Positions 27,346 to 38,138 are shown, numbered from the stretch's first letter. The stretch: DNA of 64,000 nucleotides from Putridiphycobacter roseus (GCF_003234935.1 NZ_QKSB01000012.1:24696-88695), one strand, 5' to 3'. Numbers and translations are program-made. Notes: a model not told the origin generated them from the sequence alone.

Positions 27346-28053
27346 TTAAATACCCAACTCGAATTGTATACTGTTTTGTAAATGTTTTAAACGATATTCT
27401 AATTGCTGGTAATATTGTAGTATAAAAAGTCGATTAGAATAAATTTTCAATAAAATGGATCTCATTATTTGATGGTCACCAACTGAAATACTGAAAGGCT
27501 GCTGAATACTAATTATCCTACCTGCATTATTAAATTTTAATTGTGGGGCCAGCATTGAATTGATGGTGTTGAAATAGCTTTTTTGGAATTGCATTTCCTC
27601 ATACTCCTCTTCTAATTTACGAAGGGTATTATAATCGTATTCATACAGTGAGATTATTTCTTGCCTTAATTTGTCATTACGGACTACTTCTAATCCCTTC
27701 GATTTTAAGGTGGAATAACCTGCAACATTCTGGACATTTATAAAGTCTCTGGTTAAATTTAAATAATGCTCTTGAATAGAATCTCCTGTATAGGTCCCTT
27801 TAACCAATATTTGGTTCCACACTTTACAAGCACGTAAGCCAACTTGATGCCCCTTGACATTAAGCTTTAAATCTTGTAAATCCTTACTCAAACCATTATT
27901 AATCTCTCTTAAAATTTTTGATTCTGCATGTACATTTTTTCTATAATCATTCCAATTATTCAATGCAAAAGCAGAGATAACAGCAATGAATATGGACAGG
28001 AATTCCAAAACATAGCGTCGTCGCCGTTCTTTTTTCAGCGGTAATTTATCCAT
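27346..28053 (-). CDS. single-pass membrane protein, DUF6090-like
   Basis: A 235-residue protein with a basic cytoplasmic start (KKERRRRYVLEFLSIF), one membrane helix at about 12-30 ending ALNNWNDYRK, then a helical extracytoplasmic region. The INNWN-type transition after the helix resembles DUF6090 proteins of Bacteroidota. No catalytic motif is visible. It is monocistronic and divergent from the YitT gene. Confidence 0.65.
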   Translation of the reverse strand: MDKLPLKKERRRRYVLEFLSIFIAVISAFALNNWNDYRKNVHAESKILREINNGLSKDLQDLKLNVKGHQVGLRACKVWNQILVKGTYTGDSIQEHYLNLTRDFINVQNVAGYSTLKSKGLEVVRNDKLRQEIISLYEYDYNTLRKLEEEYEEMQFQKSYFNTINSMLAPQLKFNNAGRIISIQQPFSISVGDHQIMRSILLKIYSNRLFILQYYQQLEYRLKHLQNSIQFELGI

Positions 28054-28248
28054 AAATCAGTTATTCATTTTTAAAGGTCATAAAATAGTTATAATAAATC
28101 AAGAAAATTATAAGAATCAAAACTAATCCAACTTTTTATCCCTAAATGAAGGCATCTATTGCTTAGAAAGGGATAGATTTTATGAAATAAATACAGTTCC
28201 AAAATAATATCTATATTATATTCGTACTTTAGTCACCATTAGAACACT

Positions 28249-29118
28249 ATGCCTCAAAAAATCAAGGAAAAAACACTGAAGAACCTCACGCTAATAATAA
28301 TTGGAATATTTTGTGCTGGCTTTGGGCTAAAAGGGTTTTTATTACCAAATTCATTTATTGATGGTGGCGTAACTGGTATATCTTTACTGGTACAAAATGT
28401 AACCGGTATTTCATTAGAATATTTAATATTAATAATTAACACTCCTTTTATAGCCCTGGGATACCGTCAATTTGGAAGAAGTTTTGCTTTAAAAAGTCTG
28501 GTTGCCATAATAGGACTTGCTTTGGTTATTCACTATTTAGAATTTCCTAGTATTACAGAAGACAAATTATTGGTAAGTGTTTTTGGAGGTTTCTTTTTAG
28601 GAGCAGGTATTGGATTAGCCATGAGAGGTGGTGCTGTTTTAGATGGGACTGAGGTCTTGGCAATATTTTTAGGGAGAAAAACAGGTGCTACCATTGGTGA
28701 TTTAATCATGGTATTTAACATTATAATATTTGCCACAGCTACCTATTTATTATCTATTGAAACGGCACTTTATGCCATGTTAACCTACTTAGCAGCCTCT
28801 AAAACAGTCGACTTTTTTATTGAGGGTGTAGAAGAATATATTGGCGTAACCATAGTCTCCATGGAAAGTCAAGAGATTAGAGAAACAATTATCAGTAATT
28901 TTGGGCGTGGTGTTACCGTTTATGAAGGTCAAAAAGGATATGATGTCTCTTCAAAAGCATTGACGGATGTAAAGATACTTTATACTGTAGTTACCCGACT
29001 TGAAATAACTAAATTAAAGAATGAAATTCTCAGTGTCGATCCGGAAGCATTTATTGTAATGACCAGTGTAAAAGATTTAAAAGGAGGCATGATTAAAAAG
29101 CGTGGATTTCAACATTAA
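28249..29118 (+). CDS. YitT family membrane protein
   Basis: A 289-residue inner-membrane protein with five N-terminal helices (DUF161 region: GFGLKGFLLPNSFIDGGVTG, then LILIINTPFIALGYRQFG, then GMGLA-like GIGLAMRGGAVLDGTEVLA) and a C-terminal soluble DUF2179 domain (VSMESQEIRETII through VTRLEITKLKNEI). The transported substrate of this family is not established. It appears to be transcribed alone. Confidence 0.88.
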   Translation: MPQKIKEKTLKNLTLIIIGIFCAGFGLKGFLLPNSFIDGGVTGISLLVQNVTGISLEYLILIINTPFIALGYRQFGRSFALKSLVAIIGLALVIHYLEFPSITEDKLLVSVFGGFFLGAGIGLAMRGGAVLDGTEVLAIFLGRKTGATIGDLIMVFNIIIFATATYLLSIETALYAMLTYLAASKTVDFFIEGVEEYIGVTIVSMESQEIRETIISNFGRGVTVYEGQKGYDVSSKALTDVKILYTVVTRLEITKLKNEILSVDPEAFIVMTSVKDLKGGMIKKRGFQH

Positions 29119-29269
29119 CCGCTCCCCTCTTTCCCTCCTCATATAAAAACCAGGGGGCTTTACACGAAAGAAAACTAAAGCATCAACTCTTTTTTTACTG
29201 TTCTATAAAACCGTTAATAAGTTGTATATTAATTATGTGTATATTTACACTGTCCATTAAATATAATTT

Positions 29270-29878
29270 ATGCAGAAAAAACAATTTTTATTTACGACAC
29301 TAATAATTTGCCTTTTATTGATAAGCTGTAAAAAAAATGGTGAATTCATCACGGATAAAACGACATATAAGCAAGGAGAAATAATTACAGTTTCTAATAC
29401 CACTGAAAAGTCTTCAAAATTTTATAAGTGGGACTTTGGAGGTGTAGAAATAATAGAAATAAACCCTACTTACACTTTACCTGAAAATACACCCGTTGGT
29501 AGTTTTACCATTTCTATTTTACCGGTAAATAGTTTAAATACTACTGATAATTGGAAGAAAGGAAGTAAAACAGTAGATATTGTGGAAGCAGAGGAAGCTA
29601 AATTTTTGTTTTATCTTTCTGCGCCAATTCTATCGGCATCAGATGAAATATGCGTCATTACCATTGGGGACGTGAGTAAAGAAGTAGCTGTGCATGAACT
29701 TGCGCCAAACTGTGAAAGTAAAAACAATTTAAATGCTGTCACTTTCGATCATTTAAAGCCTGGTACTTACGATTATCTTATTCACGGTTCTTCTTCGTCT
29801 GGAGAATATACACTTACTGGTAAATCAACATTAACATATGGGTATGACTGCCAAATAATTGATATATTTAAGTTGTAA
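29270..29878 (+). CDS. hypothetical lipoprotein with PKD-like domain
   Basis: A 202-residue lipoprotein with lipobox LLLISC (Cys20). Residues about 30-105 resemble a PKD-type beta-sandwich (TYKQGEIITVSNTTEKSSKF, then YKWDFGG, and NPTYTLPENTPVGSFTISI). The C-terminal half is a second beta domain with three Cys. A -7-like TATATTTA lies about 20 bases upstream. Function unknown; probably surface or periplasmic. Confidence 0.75.
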   Translation: MQKKQFLFTTLIICLLLISCKKNGEFITDKTTYKQGEIITVSNTTEKSSKFYKWDFGGVEIIEINPTYTLPENTPVGSFTISILPVNSLNTTDNWKKGSKTVDIVEAEEAKFLFYLSAPILSASDEICVITIGDVSKEVAVHELAPNCESKNNLNAVTFDHLKPGTYDYLIHGSSSSGEYTLTGKSTLTYGYDCQIIDIFKL

Positions 29879-29889
29879 AAAACTTATTA

Positions 29890-30426
29890 TCAAGCTTTTT
29901 CCTCTAAATTTGAAATCACCCCTTTGATCTGCTTTAAATGTCGTTCTTCATGTGCTAAAATAATCTCAATCGCTTTATTCAAGGTGTATACAATATTTTT
30001 ATTGGAAGGAGAAGCCAGTACGACATCCCCAAAGTTTTGCATTTCTAAAATCATTTCTTTTAATTTATTTTGATGATTTTGAAATTTTTTGAGACTACTA
30101 ATTCCTTCCTCTGTATTTGGTTCCCAAATTGGAAAAGTTTTTAACTTTTTCTTGCTGTCTAATTGTACCGACTTTAAAATAGTTTTTCCCATAAAACGGA
30201 CCATAAACCCAAATTTACCTAGCCATGGTGTTTGGTATTTCCCTGCCTTAATTTGATTAAAAATGGGGAAATAAGAACGGTTAAAGTTTATGAGGTGTGA
30301 CAAATTTTGTGTAACACTCCACGTTTGTAAATTCGGTTGCCAGTTTAGTTCAACCGAATTTAAAGCAGCAATATGCTGGATAAAGTCATTCGTATTCTTA
30401 TCTAATTTTTCCGTCCAATTATCCAT
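29890..30426 (-). CDS. DinB superfamily protein
   Basis: A four-helix-bundle protein of the DinB/YfiT superfamily; many members bind a metal through three histidines and act as thiol transferases. The start MDNWTEKLDKNTNDF fits better than the longer frame. Candidate metal ligands are His in NLSHLINFN and the pair in ILAHEERHLKQIKG near the C-terminus. About 178 residues, the usual size. It converges with the upstream lipoprotein gene, separated by 11 bases. Confidence 0.85.
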   Translation of the reverse strand: MDNWTEKLDKNTNDFIQHIAALNSVELNWQPNLQTWSVTQNLSHLINFNRSYFPIFNQIKAGKYQTPWLGKFGFMVRFMGKTILKSVQLDSKKKLKTFPIWEPNTEEGISSLKKFQNHQNKLKEMILEMQNFGDVVLASPSNKNIVYTLNKAIEIILAHEERHLKQIKGVISNLEEKA

Positions 30427-30622
30427 AATTAATATCCGTCTAAAAGTTACCATGAAATATCATTTCCATAAAAGTCTTAACCAGAACAATAGACTGAAGT
30501 ACTAATTAAAATACGTTCCATCATTGGTCATTGGTTATGCTTCAAACTTTACTCCACGCTAAAAACATGACGGCAAAGGTTAAAAAAAAATAACATGAAA
30601 GGCAGTCAACAAGACAAAAAAA

Positions 30623-31840
30623 TTAATTCGCCATATCTTTTAAATCAGATAATGCGTTTATTTTATTAGCGGATGTCATTTCTTCAATCAACGCTTTACC
30701 AAATTCAGAACAGGACAAAGCTGCTTTTGTAATTGATAAATCACCAGTCACTTTTCCTTTTAAGATTAATTGTTTAGCTGCAGCATCTATTAAATTAGCC
30801 GCAGCAGTCCAACCAATATGGTGCAACATCATCACGCCAGAAAAAATTAAGGAAAGTGGATTAGCAATGTCTTTTCCTGCTATATCAGGCGCACTGCCAT
30901 GAGTTGCTTCAAAAATGGCCATACCCGTTTTATAATTAATATTTGCCCCAGGGGAAATACCTATACCACCAATACAACCAGCAATCGCATCCGAGATATA
31001 ATCTCCATTTAAGTTTGTGGAAGCCACTACTGCATGTTTCTGCGGATTTAATATAATATCTTGAAAAAAGGCATCTGCTATTCGGTCTTGGATTAAAATT
31101 CGATTGCTCGTATCTACGCTATCTTTCGTATCCCAAGTATAAGTCTGGTCTGGAAATTCTTCCTTGGCTAATGCATACCCCCAATTACGAAATCCACCTT
31201 CTGTAAATTTCAAAATATTACCTTTATGTACAATGGTAACAGAGGGTAGTTTATGCGCAATGGCATAATTTATAGCAGATCTGATTAAACGTTCAGAGGC
31301 TTGTTTGGATACTATTTTCAATGCAATAGCAGTCGTATCAGGAAAATGAACATACCCTTTACTGTTCGAATTTTTGACGATATCTAAAATTTCATGTACT
31401 TCTTTTGAATTCATCTTAAATTCGATACCACCATACAAATCTTCGGTATTTTCCCGAAATACAGTCATATTTATTTTTTCAGGATGTTTCAATTCTGACT
31501 TTACGCCTTTAATATATCCCATTGGACGCACGCAGGCATACAAATCTAAAATTTGTCGCAATTGCACATTGATAGATTTAAAACCTTCTCCAACAGGAGT
31601 GGTTAGCGGCCCCTTAATGGCAATTTTATGTTTTTTTATCTCCGCTATCGTTTCATCAGGTAAAGGAAGGCCCGTCTTTTCTATTGCATTCATTCCCGCA
31701 AGAATTTCTACCCATTCTATTTTATTTTTCCCTTCATAAGATACAGCAACTGCTTTGTCAATTATCTGTTTAGTAACGGCCCATATTTCTGGTCCAATTC
31801 CATCTCCTTCAATAAAAGGAATAGTAATATTTTGATTCAT
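30623..31840 (-). CDS. icd: isocitrate dehydrogenase (NADP+)
   Basis: Catalyses oxidative decarboxylation of isocitrate to 2-oxoglutarate in the TCA cycle. Motifs are IPFIEGDGIGPEIW, the phosphorylation-type segment KSINVQLRQILDLYACVRP (catalytic Ser/Asn/Arg residues), FRENTEDLYGGIEF, and near the end ATHGSAPDIAGKDIANP with the cofactor-binding region. Length 405 matches the bacterial dimeric NADP form. A candidate promoter lies at 31901-31929. It is transcribed alone. Confidence 0.95.
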   Translation of the reverse strand: MNQNITIPFIEGDGIGPEIWAVTKQIIDKAVAVSYEGKNKIEWVEILAGMNAIEKTGLPLPDETIAEIKKHKIAIKGPLTTPVGEGFKSINVQLRQILDLYACVRPMGYIKGVKSELKHPEKINMTVFRENTEDLYGGIEFKMNSKEVHEILDIVKNSNSKGYVHFPDTTAIALKIVSKQASERLIRSAINYAIAHKLPSVTIVHKGNILKFTEGGFRNWGYALAKEEFPDQTYTWDTKDSVDTSNRILIQDRIADAFFQDIILNPQKHAVVASTNLNGDYISDAIAGCIGGIGISPGANINYKTGMAIFEATHGSAPDIAGKDIANPLSLIFSGVMMLHHIGWTAAANLIDAAAKQLILKGKVTGDLSITKAALSCSEFGKALIEEMTSANKINALSDLKDMAN

Positions 31841-31900
31841 AATAATTTTTATTTACCAAATGTGAAGCGAAATAGATAGTCCACCTTTGAGATATCTTAT

Positions 31901-31929
31901 CAAATTTATAAAAAGTACATGAAAATCAA
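31901..31929 (-). promoter_or_regulatory. candidate promoter of icd
   Basis: On the minus strand, TTG at 31927-31929 is followed after 18 bases by TAAATTTG at 31901-31908. This gives a leader of about 55 nt before the icd ATG. Confidence 0.5.
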
Positions 31930-32064
31930 ATGAAATACCCCACTTATTCCTTTAAGATTTTAACGTTATCAAAATTTAATGTTAAAATTTAGACCTTGGT
32001 CTACTAGTTACTATAAAAACCACTTAACCAACACCATGCCAACGCAACACTACACCTGACATTC

Positions 32065-33645
32065 TCATTTATTTAATTTATGTGTAGCAAGTGGATGACT
32101 AGAAAAGGGTTTGTGATTTTCCAGTCCTATAATCTCACAAGTTATGCCCATTTCTCTTTTTTCATTTTGATAGTTATGAATAAAGGACATAAAGGAATGA
32201 TCGACTAATTTCGATTTTTCAAAATCGATAACTACATTATTTTGATCGGGGATAGTGGAAAGTTTTTTCTTAAATGAAATTAGATTAGAAAACACTGCGG
32301 CATCTTCCACCACTAATGTACTGGTACCATCTACGTCTATTATTTCTCCCCGAGCGGAAAATAAATTTGAAAAACTCACACCATTTGCTAAATGGAAAAT
32401 AAATTTGACTAAAATTCCAGCTAAAATCCCCAATAATAAATCTTCTGCAAGCGTGACAATAACTGTAATAAGAAAAATCACCAACTGCTCTTTTCCTACT
32501 TTATAGGTATGGATAAATTCTCTAGGTGCCGCCAATCTATATCCCGCATAAATTAACATAGCAGCTAATGCAGCATTGGGAATTAATTCAATTAAAGGAA
32601 TAATAAAAATCATAGCCAAAAGCAGAAAAACACCTTGAAAAAAATTAGACCATTTTGTTTTAGCTCCAAAACCAATATTAGCGGAACTACGCACTACCTC
32701 AGAAATCATTGGCAGACCACCAAATAATCCAGAAATAACATTTCCTGCTCCTTGCCCTATTAGGTCTCCATTATAATTAGATTGTCGTTTATAGGGGTCT
32801 AAACTGTCAATTGCTTTTACAGTGAGTAATGATTCTAAAGTACTTACAAATAAAAACATAATAACATATTTCCAAAAAGCAAAAGTTGCTATTTCTGAAA
32901 AGTCCGCATTGATTGCTAAACTGCCCCAAAAATCGCCAATAGCAACTAGGGAATATTCTGGTTCTGTTTGTTTGAAATGCCAAATTATAGTTAGCGGAAC
33001 TGCTACCAAAAGCACCAACATGGGTGCAGGAATTTTATTTATAAACTTAACTTTAAACCTGGGCATAACAAACATAATTATAAGTCCCACAACTCCTATT
33101 ACTGCGATATGCCAATGGGAATGCAGCACAAATTTTGGAATGTCCAGTAATAGCGCTATTGGTCCTTCTCCTTTATACAATGTTGGATCATCTCCTAAAA
33201 GCACTGGAATTTGTTTGGCAATGATGATTATACCTATGGCTGCTAACATACCATGTACTGCAGAATGGGGAAAGAAATCACTCAAGGAGCCTAGTTTTAA
33301 CAATCCCATTATGATTTGCAGAAAAGCCATGACAACGATCAAGGCACAAACAATTTGCCAACCATGTGTTCCACCACCAAATTCAAGTACTGCCGCTGCA
33401 GATATGGTGATTAGTCCGGCTGCAGGACCTTTGATACTTAATTCAGACACTTTAAAAAAGACAGTAAACAACCCACCAATGATAGCTGTTAATACCCCCA
33501 TTGCTGCTGGAAATCCGCTGGCTTTAGCAATACCTAAACTAAGTGGTAATGCGAGTAAAAAGACTAAAAAACCTGAGGTTAGGTCTGTCAGAAAATGGGC
33601 TTTTAAGCCCTGAAGGCCCATTTTTGGTTTTTCAATTGTATTCAT
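32065..33645 (-). CDS. SulP family anion (probably bicarbonate) transporter
   Basis: A 526-residue inner-membrane transporter of the SulP/SLC26 family. The N-terminal region has the family opening DLTSGFLVFLLALPLSLGIA and GLFTVFFKVSELSIKGPAAG; GQGAGNVISGLFGGLPMISE is the central signature. A cytoplasmic STAS domain (VVIDFEKSKLVDHSFMSF) ends the protein. It is the third gene of the dabA-dabB-sulP run, 60 bases after dabB. Family members carry sulfate, bicarbonate or other anions. The carbon-uptake context favours bicarbonate, but this is inference. Confidence 0.88.
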   Translation of the reverse strand: MNTIEKPKMGLQGLKAHFLTDLTSGFLVFLLALPLSLGIAKASGFPAAMGVLTAIIGGLFTVFFKVSELSIKGPAAGLITISAAAVLEFGGGTHGWQIVCALIVVMAFLQIIMGLLKLGSLSDFFPHSAVHGMLAAIGIIIIAKQIPVLLGDDPTLYKGEGPIALLLDIPKFVLHSHWHIAVIGVVGLIIMFVMPRFKVKFINKIPAPMLVLLVAVPLTIIWHFKQTEPEYSLVAIGDFWGSLAINADFSEIATFAFWKYVIMFLFVSTLESLLTVKAIDSLDPYKRQSNYNGDLIGQGAGNVISGLFGGLPMISEVVRSSANIGFGAKTKWSNFFQGVFLLLAMIFIIPLIELIPNAALAAMLIYAGYRLAAPREFIHTYKVGKEQLVIFLITVIVTLAEDLLLGILAGILVKFIFHLANGVSFSNLFSARGEIIDVDGTSTLVVEDAAVFSNLISFKKKLSTIPDQNNVVIDFEKSKLVDHSFMSFIHNYQNEKREMGITCEIIGLENHKPFSSHPLATHKLNK

Positions 33646-33705
33646 TTTTTTTGTGTGTTTTATTAGTGTGTATTTTTGTATGTTTTTTTTAAATTACGAT
33701 AAGGT

Positions 33706-35571
33706 TTATGCTGACCTTCTTGCTTCTGGGCGATACCATTTATGATTTGGTCCTAAGAAAATTCTTGCATAAATTCTCATGATGGCAATACCAGACACCA
33801 CATAATTTATGGCCAATAGTCCCATTAAAAATGGTTGATTTAATTGCACATGAGAAAAAATTAAATCCTCTCCTAAAAAAGTAGTGGTGATTGGAAACCC
33901 ACCTAAAGCAATGGCACTCAATAAAAATAAAATTGCCTTGTATTTGTGTTCAATCGCATGTCCATAGTAATCATCCAAACTATATTTTTCTTGTTTCGAT
34001 AATAAATACATCACTGCTATCCCTAGCACTCCTGCTATAGCCACGCCAGAGAGGTAAAGTTCGATTTCAAAGAAATCGAAATGCGCATTAAATGAAACTG
34101 CAAAAGCAATTAAAAAATGGTTCAGCACCAATAAAATCCAAGCGCCATAAGGATGTTTTCGAATAGTAAATGCCCTTAACACAAAAGCCAATGCCAATAA
34201 GCCAAATACATTCGGCAAATACTGGTCGAACATTAATTGCTCAACATCATAAAAAAGGAATAAATAACCAGAAAAAACACTGATAACGATAAATATACCT
34301 ATGGCTGTCTTAGTATTTAGTTTGGATAAGTTACCGCCTATTTTTTTTACCGGAAACCACAAGTATTTATAAATATAATTATCCATATAAAACTCCTTTA
34401 AGGATAAAACATACAAGGTATTATAAAGTTTAGATTGCCAATTATTCATTGTTTTATCTTCGGCTCCTTTGTAATTAAAAAATTGATCTCTTAATTTATA
34501 AGTCACAATAGAAGGACTGATTAATAGTTGATAAGATCTTAAAAAGGCATTTCCAGTTAAATGAAACAGTGCCAAGGTTTCAAACCCAAGAGCAACTTCT
34601 ACCATCATGATACCAATTTGGGCCAAGGAAGAATAAGCTATTTGTCCCTTAATTGAAAATTGTACTCTCGCAATACTGGTTGAAACAATTGCCGTGATTA
34701 GTCCCAAGAGAATAATGTTGACTTGTACAAATAAAATGTGGTGCCAAAAAGGATAAGTTCTCAACATTAAATACACCCCTATATGCACCGCAATGGAGCC
34801 ATAAAAAATAGAACTGGATGGTGTTGGACCTTCCATTGCTCTTGGTAGCCAAGAGGAAAATGGAAATTGTGCAGACTTTACACTAGCTGCTAAAATAATG
34901 GCAAAAGAGACCAGTATTGCTACTCCCATATTTTCCGCAATATGCGATTGTACAAAGGCTACATTCTCTAATTTAATAAAAGTCACATTTTCATGAAACA
35001 AATGGTGCATAAACCACATGGCCAATAAAATTCCAATATCCGCTACTCGATACATAGAAAATACTTTGAATCCATTTCTTACCGGCAAGTAACGGTCGCG
35101 ATAATAAGCAATCAAAAGAAAAGAAGACAGACCTAAAATCTCCCAACCGATAAACATAGTTTCAAAATTTCCAGAAAAAATAATCACTTGCACCCCAAAA
35201 AAATACAAAATCATGGTATTAAAGTAGCGCTTATATCCGCTATCTTTATGCATATAACCTCTACTAAACATGGCTATCATAAAGGTAAGTGTGCTAGACA
35301 TGATTAAATAAGTTGCGGTGACTTTATCGAACAACAAATCGATAAAAAAATGATAATGTCCATTACTGTACAGGGTAATTTCCTTGATATTTAAAGAATC
35401 GTGCTGTTGGAATACCCAGTACAAAGTAAATCCAATACCGAATAGCACTTGGACACCAGCAGGTATGGCCATAGATAAAAAGATACCGTTTTCGTTTTTA
35501 CTTGGTATCATCAAACTGACTAAAAAACCCAAAAAAGGGATAATTAGAAATATAGGTAATATAGTTTCCAT
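33706..35571 (-). CDS. dabB: DabB: proton-conducting subunit of the DAB inorganic-carbon transporter
   Basis: A 621-residue membrane protein of the NuoL/MrpA (complex I ND5-like) family. It has FIGWEILGLSSFLLIAYYRD, SAQFPFSSWLPRAMEGPTPSS and IAYSSLAQIGIMMVEVALG, matching the proton-antiporter core. Next to a DUF2309 gene, such proteins form the DAB (DabAB) complex, which couples cation flow to CO2 hydration and bicarbonate accumulation. The gene starts eight bases after dabA ends. The identification rests on this pairing. Confidence 0.9.
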   Translation of the reverse strand: METILPIFLIIPFLGFLVSLMIPSKNENGIFLSMAIPAGVQVLFGIGFTLYWVFQQHDSLNIKEITLYSNGHYHFFIDLLFDKVTATYLIMSSTLTFMIAMFSRGYMHKDSGYKRYFNTMILYFFGVQVIIFSGNFETMFIGWEILGLSSFLLIAYYRDRYLPVRNGFKVFSMYRVADIGILLAMWFMHHLFHENVTFIKLENVAFVQSHIAENMGVAILVSFAIILAASVKSAQFPFSSWLPRAMEGPTPSSSIFYGSIAVHIGVYLMLRTYPFWHHILFVQVNIILLGLITAIVSTSIARVQFSIKGQIAYSSLAQIGIMMVEVALGFETLALFHLTGNAFLRSYQLLISPSIVTYKLRDQFFNYKGAEDKTMNNWQSKLYNTLYVLSLKEFYMDNYIYKYLWFPVKKIGGNLSKLNTKTAIGIFIVISVFSGYLFLFYDVEQLMFDQYLPNVFGLLALAFVLRAFTIRKHPYGAWILLVLNHFLIAFAVSFNAHFDFFEIELYLSGVAIAGVLGIAVMYLLSKQEKYSLDDYYGHAIEHKYKAILFLLSAIALGGFPITTTFLGEDLIFSHVQLNQPFLMGLLAINYVVSGIAIMRIYARIFLGPNHKWYRPEARRSA

Positions 35572-35579
35572 TCTAACGG

Positions 35580-38060
35580 TTAATTTAATTGGTGAATAGG
35601 TAAATTTTTTGAAGAACTTTCGATTAACTTTTCAAAATCCTTCAGTATTGGAATTGATTCTTGAATCGGTTGGTACCGTTCAAAAGACCCATCAATAAGC
35701 ATGTATAATTCATTGTCAAAAGGATTAAAAACAGTAAGTTTCATCCAATTTTTATCATACCATTCAAAGGTTCCAGGGTTATCCTTTAACACCTTCAAAA
35801 CAACTTCAGGTTTTTGTTCCACTACCGTTAGTATTCGAATTGGATCATGCACATCAATCATCTGATAAGGTAACCCTGGTCTTAAGTCCCCTTTTACCCC
35901 ATTCGCTATAGCATAAAGTCCAATTACATTTTGTGGCAATTTAGAACCAGCACCTAACTTTTCATTATCTACAGTAGAAAATAAATATTCTAAATTTATC
36001 CCGCCGCAGACCCCTGTTCCCGCATTTAAAATATTGGTTAATAGTTTGCCATCTGGGTCTGATTTATAGTCATAAGAATTTAAAAACGCCCGTTGGTCTA
36101 GAAACAAATTTTTAGTCAATTTTCTATTTCCAACAATAAACAGGGCATTATTTGAATGGTTATATTCTGGACGTGGTTCAAACAAAGACAAAGCTCTTTT
36201 TTTTACTTTTTCGTGCACTTTTTGTGCAGATTGCTTTGTGTTAACCAGTAAAAATTGTCTTGCACGCTCTTTTGCATTCATGTCTAAAGCAAGACCAAAT
36301 TGGCGTTTGTTTGATTGGTGTAATTCTAATGTATGATCAGGAACTTCCTCTTCGTCAAAATACACAAATGTATCTTGTGTCGTATCGTGATACCCCCCTA
36401 TAAAATGTGTAAATTCTGGAATTAAAATACCATCCGCTGCTAAGGCTTTTCGTACATCTTTTCGATTCGCCATTTTGGCAAACAATCTTGCATTTACACT
36501 ACTTGGACGGCCCGAGCAGGCACCACAATTATACCCTGCAAAGTAAGGATTATTCGTACTACTGCCACCATGACCAAAAAAGTATACTAAAGGTGCAAAA
36601 CCAGTTGTTAAACCAGTATTGGACAATTCCCCTTTCACCATTTCAATCATTTCAGCTACCGTAAATCCAACATTTAAATCGTCTTCTTTTGCGCCACCCT
36701 GATTTTCATAAATTAAAGTAGAACCATAGTCCATATGGTCGTTTTGTGCATTGTACTGCCCTACGCTTTCCTTCGGATTAAAAATATTCAATAATAGTTT
36801 AAAACTAGACCAAAAACCAACGGTTTGAGAAACAATAAATCCAATGATAAAACCATGTGTATTATTGTTAAAATGAATGTCCGTTTTAAAAGTAGATTTC
36901 CTGTCCAATTCTTTAATTAAGTGCTTTGGCGTAAAGGGACCAGGACAAATTTGAGTGGCAAATTTAGCATTTTCAGGTTTGAATTTTGCAATAATATTAA
37001 AATGTGCAGGCGTCCCAAATGTTTGACAATTGGGATGTAACCTTTCAATATTCCTTCTGATACTCTCCTCCCGATCATCCATGCAAAAGAAAGCTTGTGT
37101 TTTTATTTCATCCGTTTCTACCCGCTTTGCGTATTTAATACCCGATAAAACTTGGTCATGTAACATCCATTCAAATGACCTTTGCCATAAAGCCAAAACT
37201 TCCCAATAATCATTCGTTTCTACCTTTCTAAAAATATCCTCTGGCTCAAATTCAACTCCAATTGCAAGTGGTCTGAAATTCCGATTTACAGCAGATTCTA
37301 GCGCTTCTAACTCTAATAATAATTCCAAATAAATAAACTCAAATAAAGAGATTGGCCTTGGAACATAAATTGCGTCAGGCTTTTTCTCAATGGCACATAC
37401 CATTCCTGAAATTCCTGGATGGGTATATTGTTGGTCAATTAAATATTGTTCAAAATAACGATCATCACCAACAATTAAATATAAAATATCGGATAAGCAT
37501 TTATCTTTTTTATACAACAGTTTAATCGCTTTTTTAGAATGAAAGAGTTTTGCATAACTATGTTCTTGTACTTCCATTATAGTAGAAAGTAAGTTCATAT
37601 TTGTTTTAGGAAATCCCTTAATCGCTATTCCTTGATCTAAATATGCATTGATTAATCGAATCAGTTTGGGACGAACCATACCGTCCATATCTATACCATA
37701 ATCACTTTGCCAAACCTTTCTCAAGTTCCCAATCCTTGGTTGTACAAAAGTAGGCTCTTCCAATGCAAACATTTTTTCTCTCCAATGGTCAATCTGAGAC
37801 TTGCCCTTTACAGTAGTAATTACCGAATCGATAACCGGATCAGTAATCTCCCCTTTTATATACCGATTACGGTAATCTGATAAAGCTAAAAGTGTCCGGT
37901 TACCAAAAATATTGGCCGACAATTTTAAGGCCTCAAAAAATTCTAAATTTTGAAAGGCATGTAAGGTGTTGTGGTGCACAAAATCCTTTAAAGGTGCTTG
38001 AGCGGGGAGAAAATGCGATATTTTTTTTAAAGTCGCGCTTTCGTTGAATGAATTGGTCAT
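35580..38060 (-). CDS. dabA: DabA: zinc-binding DUF2309 subunit of the DAB inorganic-carbon transporter
   Basis: An 826-residue soluble protein with a beta-carbonic-anhydrase-like active site that converts CO2 to bicarbonate when bound to DabB. The expected zinc ligands are present as Cys326 and Asp328 (FFCMDDREESIRR), His497 (YFFGHGGS) and Cys512 (GYNCGACSGRPS). The 15-residue His-Cys spacing is the same as in the Halothiobacillus protein as I recall it. It leads the operon dabA-dabB-sulP. The upstream region has two TTAACG-like repeats (about 38073-38087) that could be an operator. Confidence 0.93.
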   Translation of the reverse strand: MTNSFNESATLKKISHFLPAQAPLKDFVHHNTLHAFQNLEFFEALKLSANIFGNRTLLALSDYRNRYIKGEITDPVIDSVITTVKGKSQIDHWREKMFALEEPTFVQPRIGNLRKVWQSDYGIDMDGMVRPKLIRLINAYLDQGIAIKGFPKTNMNLLSTIMEVQEHSYAKLFHSKKAIKLLYKKDKCLSDILYLIVGDDRYFEQYLIDQQYTHPGISGMVCAIEKKPDAIYVPRPISLFEFIYLELLLELEALESAVNRNFRPLAIGVEFEPEDIFRKVETNDYWEVLALWQRSFEWMLHDQVLSGIKYAKRVETDEIKTQAFFCMDDREESIRRNIERLHPNCQTFGTPAHFNIIAKFKPENAKFATQICPGPFTPKHLIKELDRKSTFKTDIHFNNNTHGFIIGFIVSQTVGFWSSFKLLLNIFNPKESVGQYNAQNDHMDYGSTLIYENQGGAKEDDLNVGFTVAEMIEMVKGELSNTGLTTGFAPLVYFFGHGGSSTNNPYFAGYNCGACSGRPSSVNARLFAKMANRKDVRKALAADGILIPEFTHFIGGYHDTTQDTFVYFDEEEVPDHTLELHQSNKRQFGLALDMNAKERARQFLLVNTKQSAQKVHEKVKKRALSLFEPRPEYNHSNNALFIVGNRKLTKNLFLDQRAFLNSYDYKSDPDGKLLTNILNAGTGVCGGINLEYLFSTVDNEKLGAGSKLPQNVIGLYAIANGVKGDLRPGLPYQMIDVHDPIRILTVVEQKPEVVLKVLKDNPGTFEWYDKNWMKLTVFNPFDNELYMLIDGSFERYQPIQESIPILKDFEKLIESSSKNLPIHQLN

Positions 38061-38138
38061 TATTTAAATATCCGTTAAATACGTTAAGTAATTATTTTTT
38101 CAATCTGAATCGATTGAATAGAGATAAAAAACTGATTT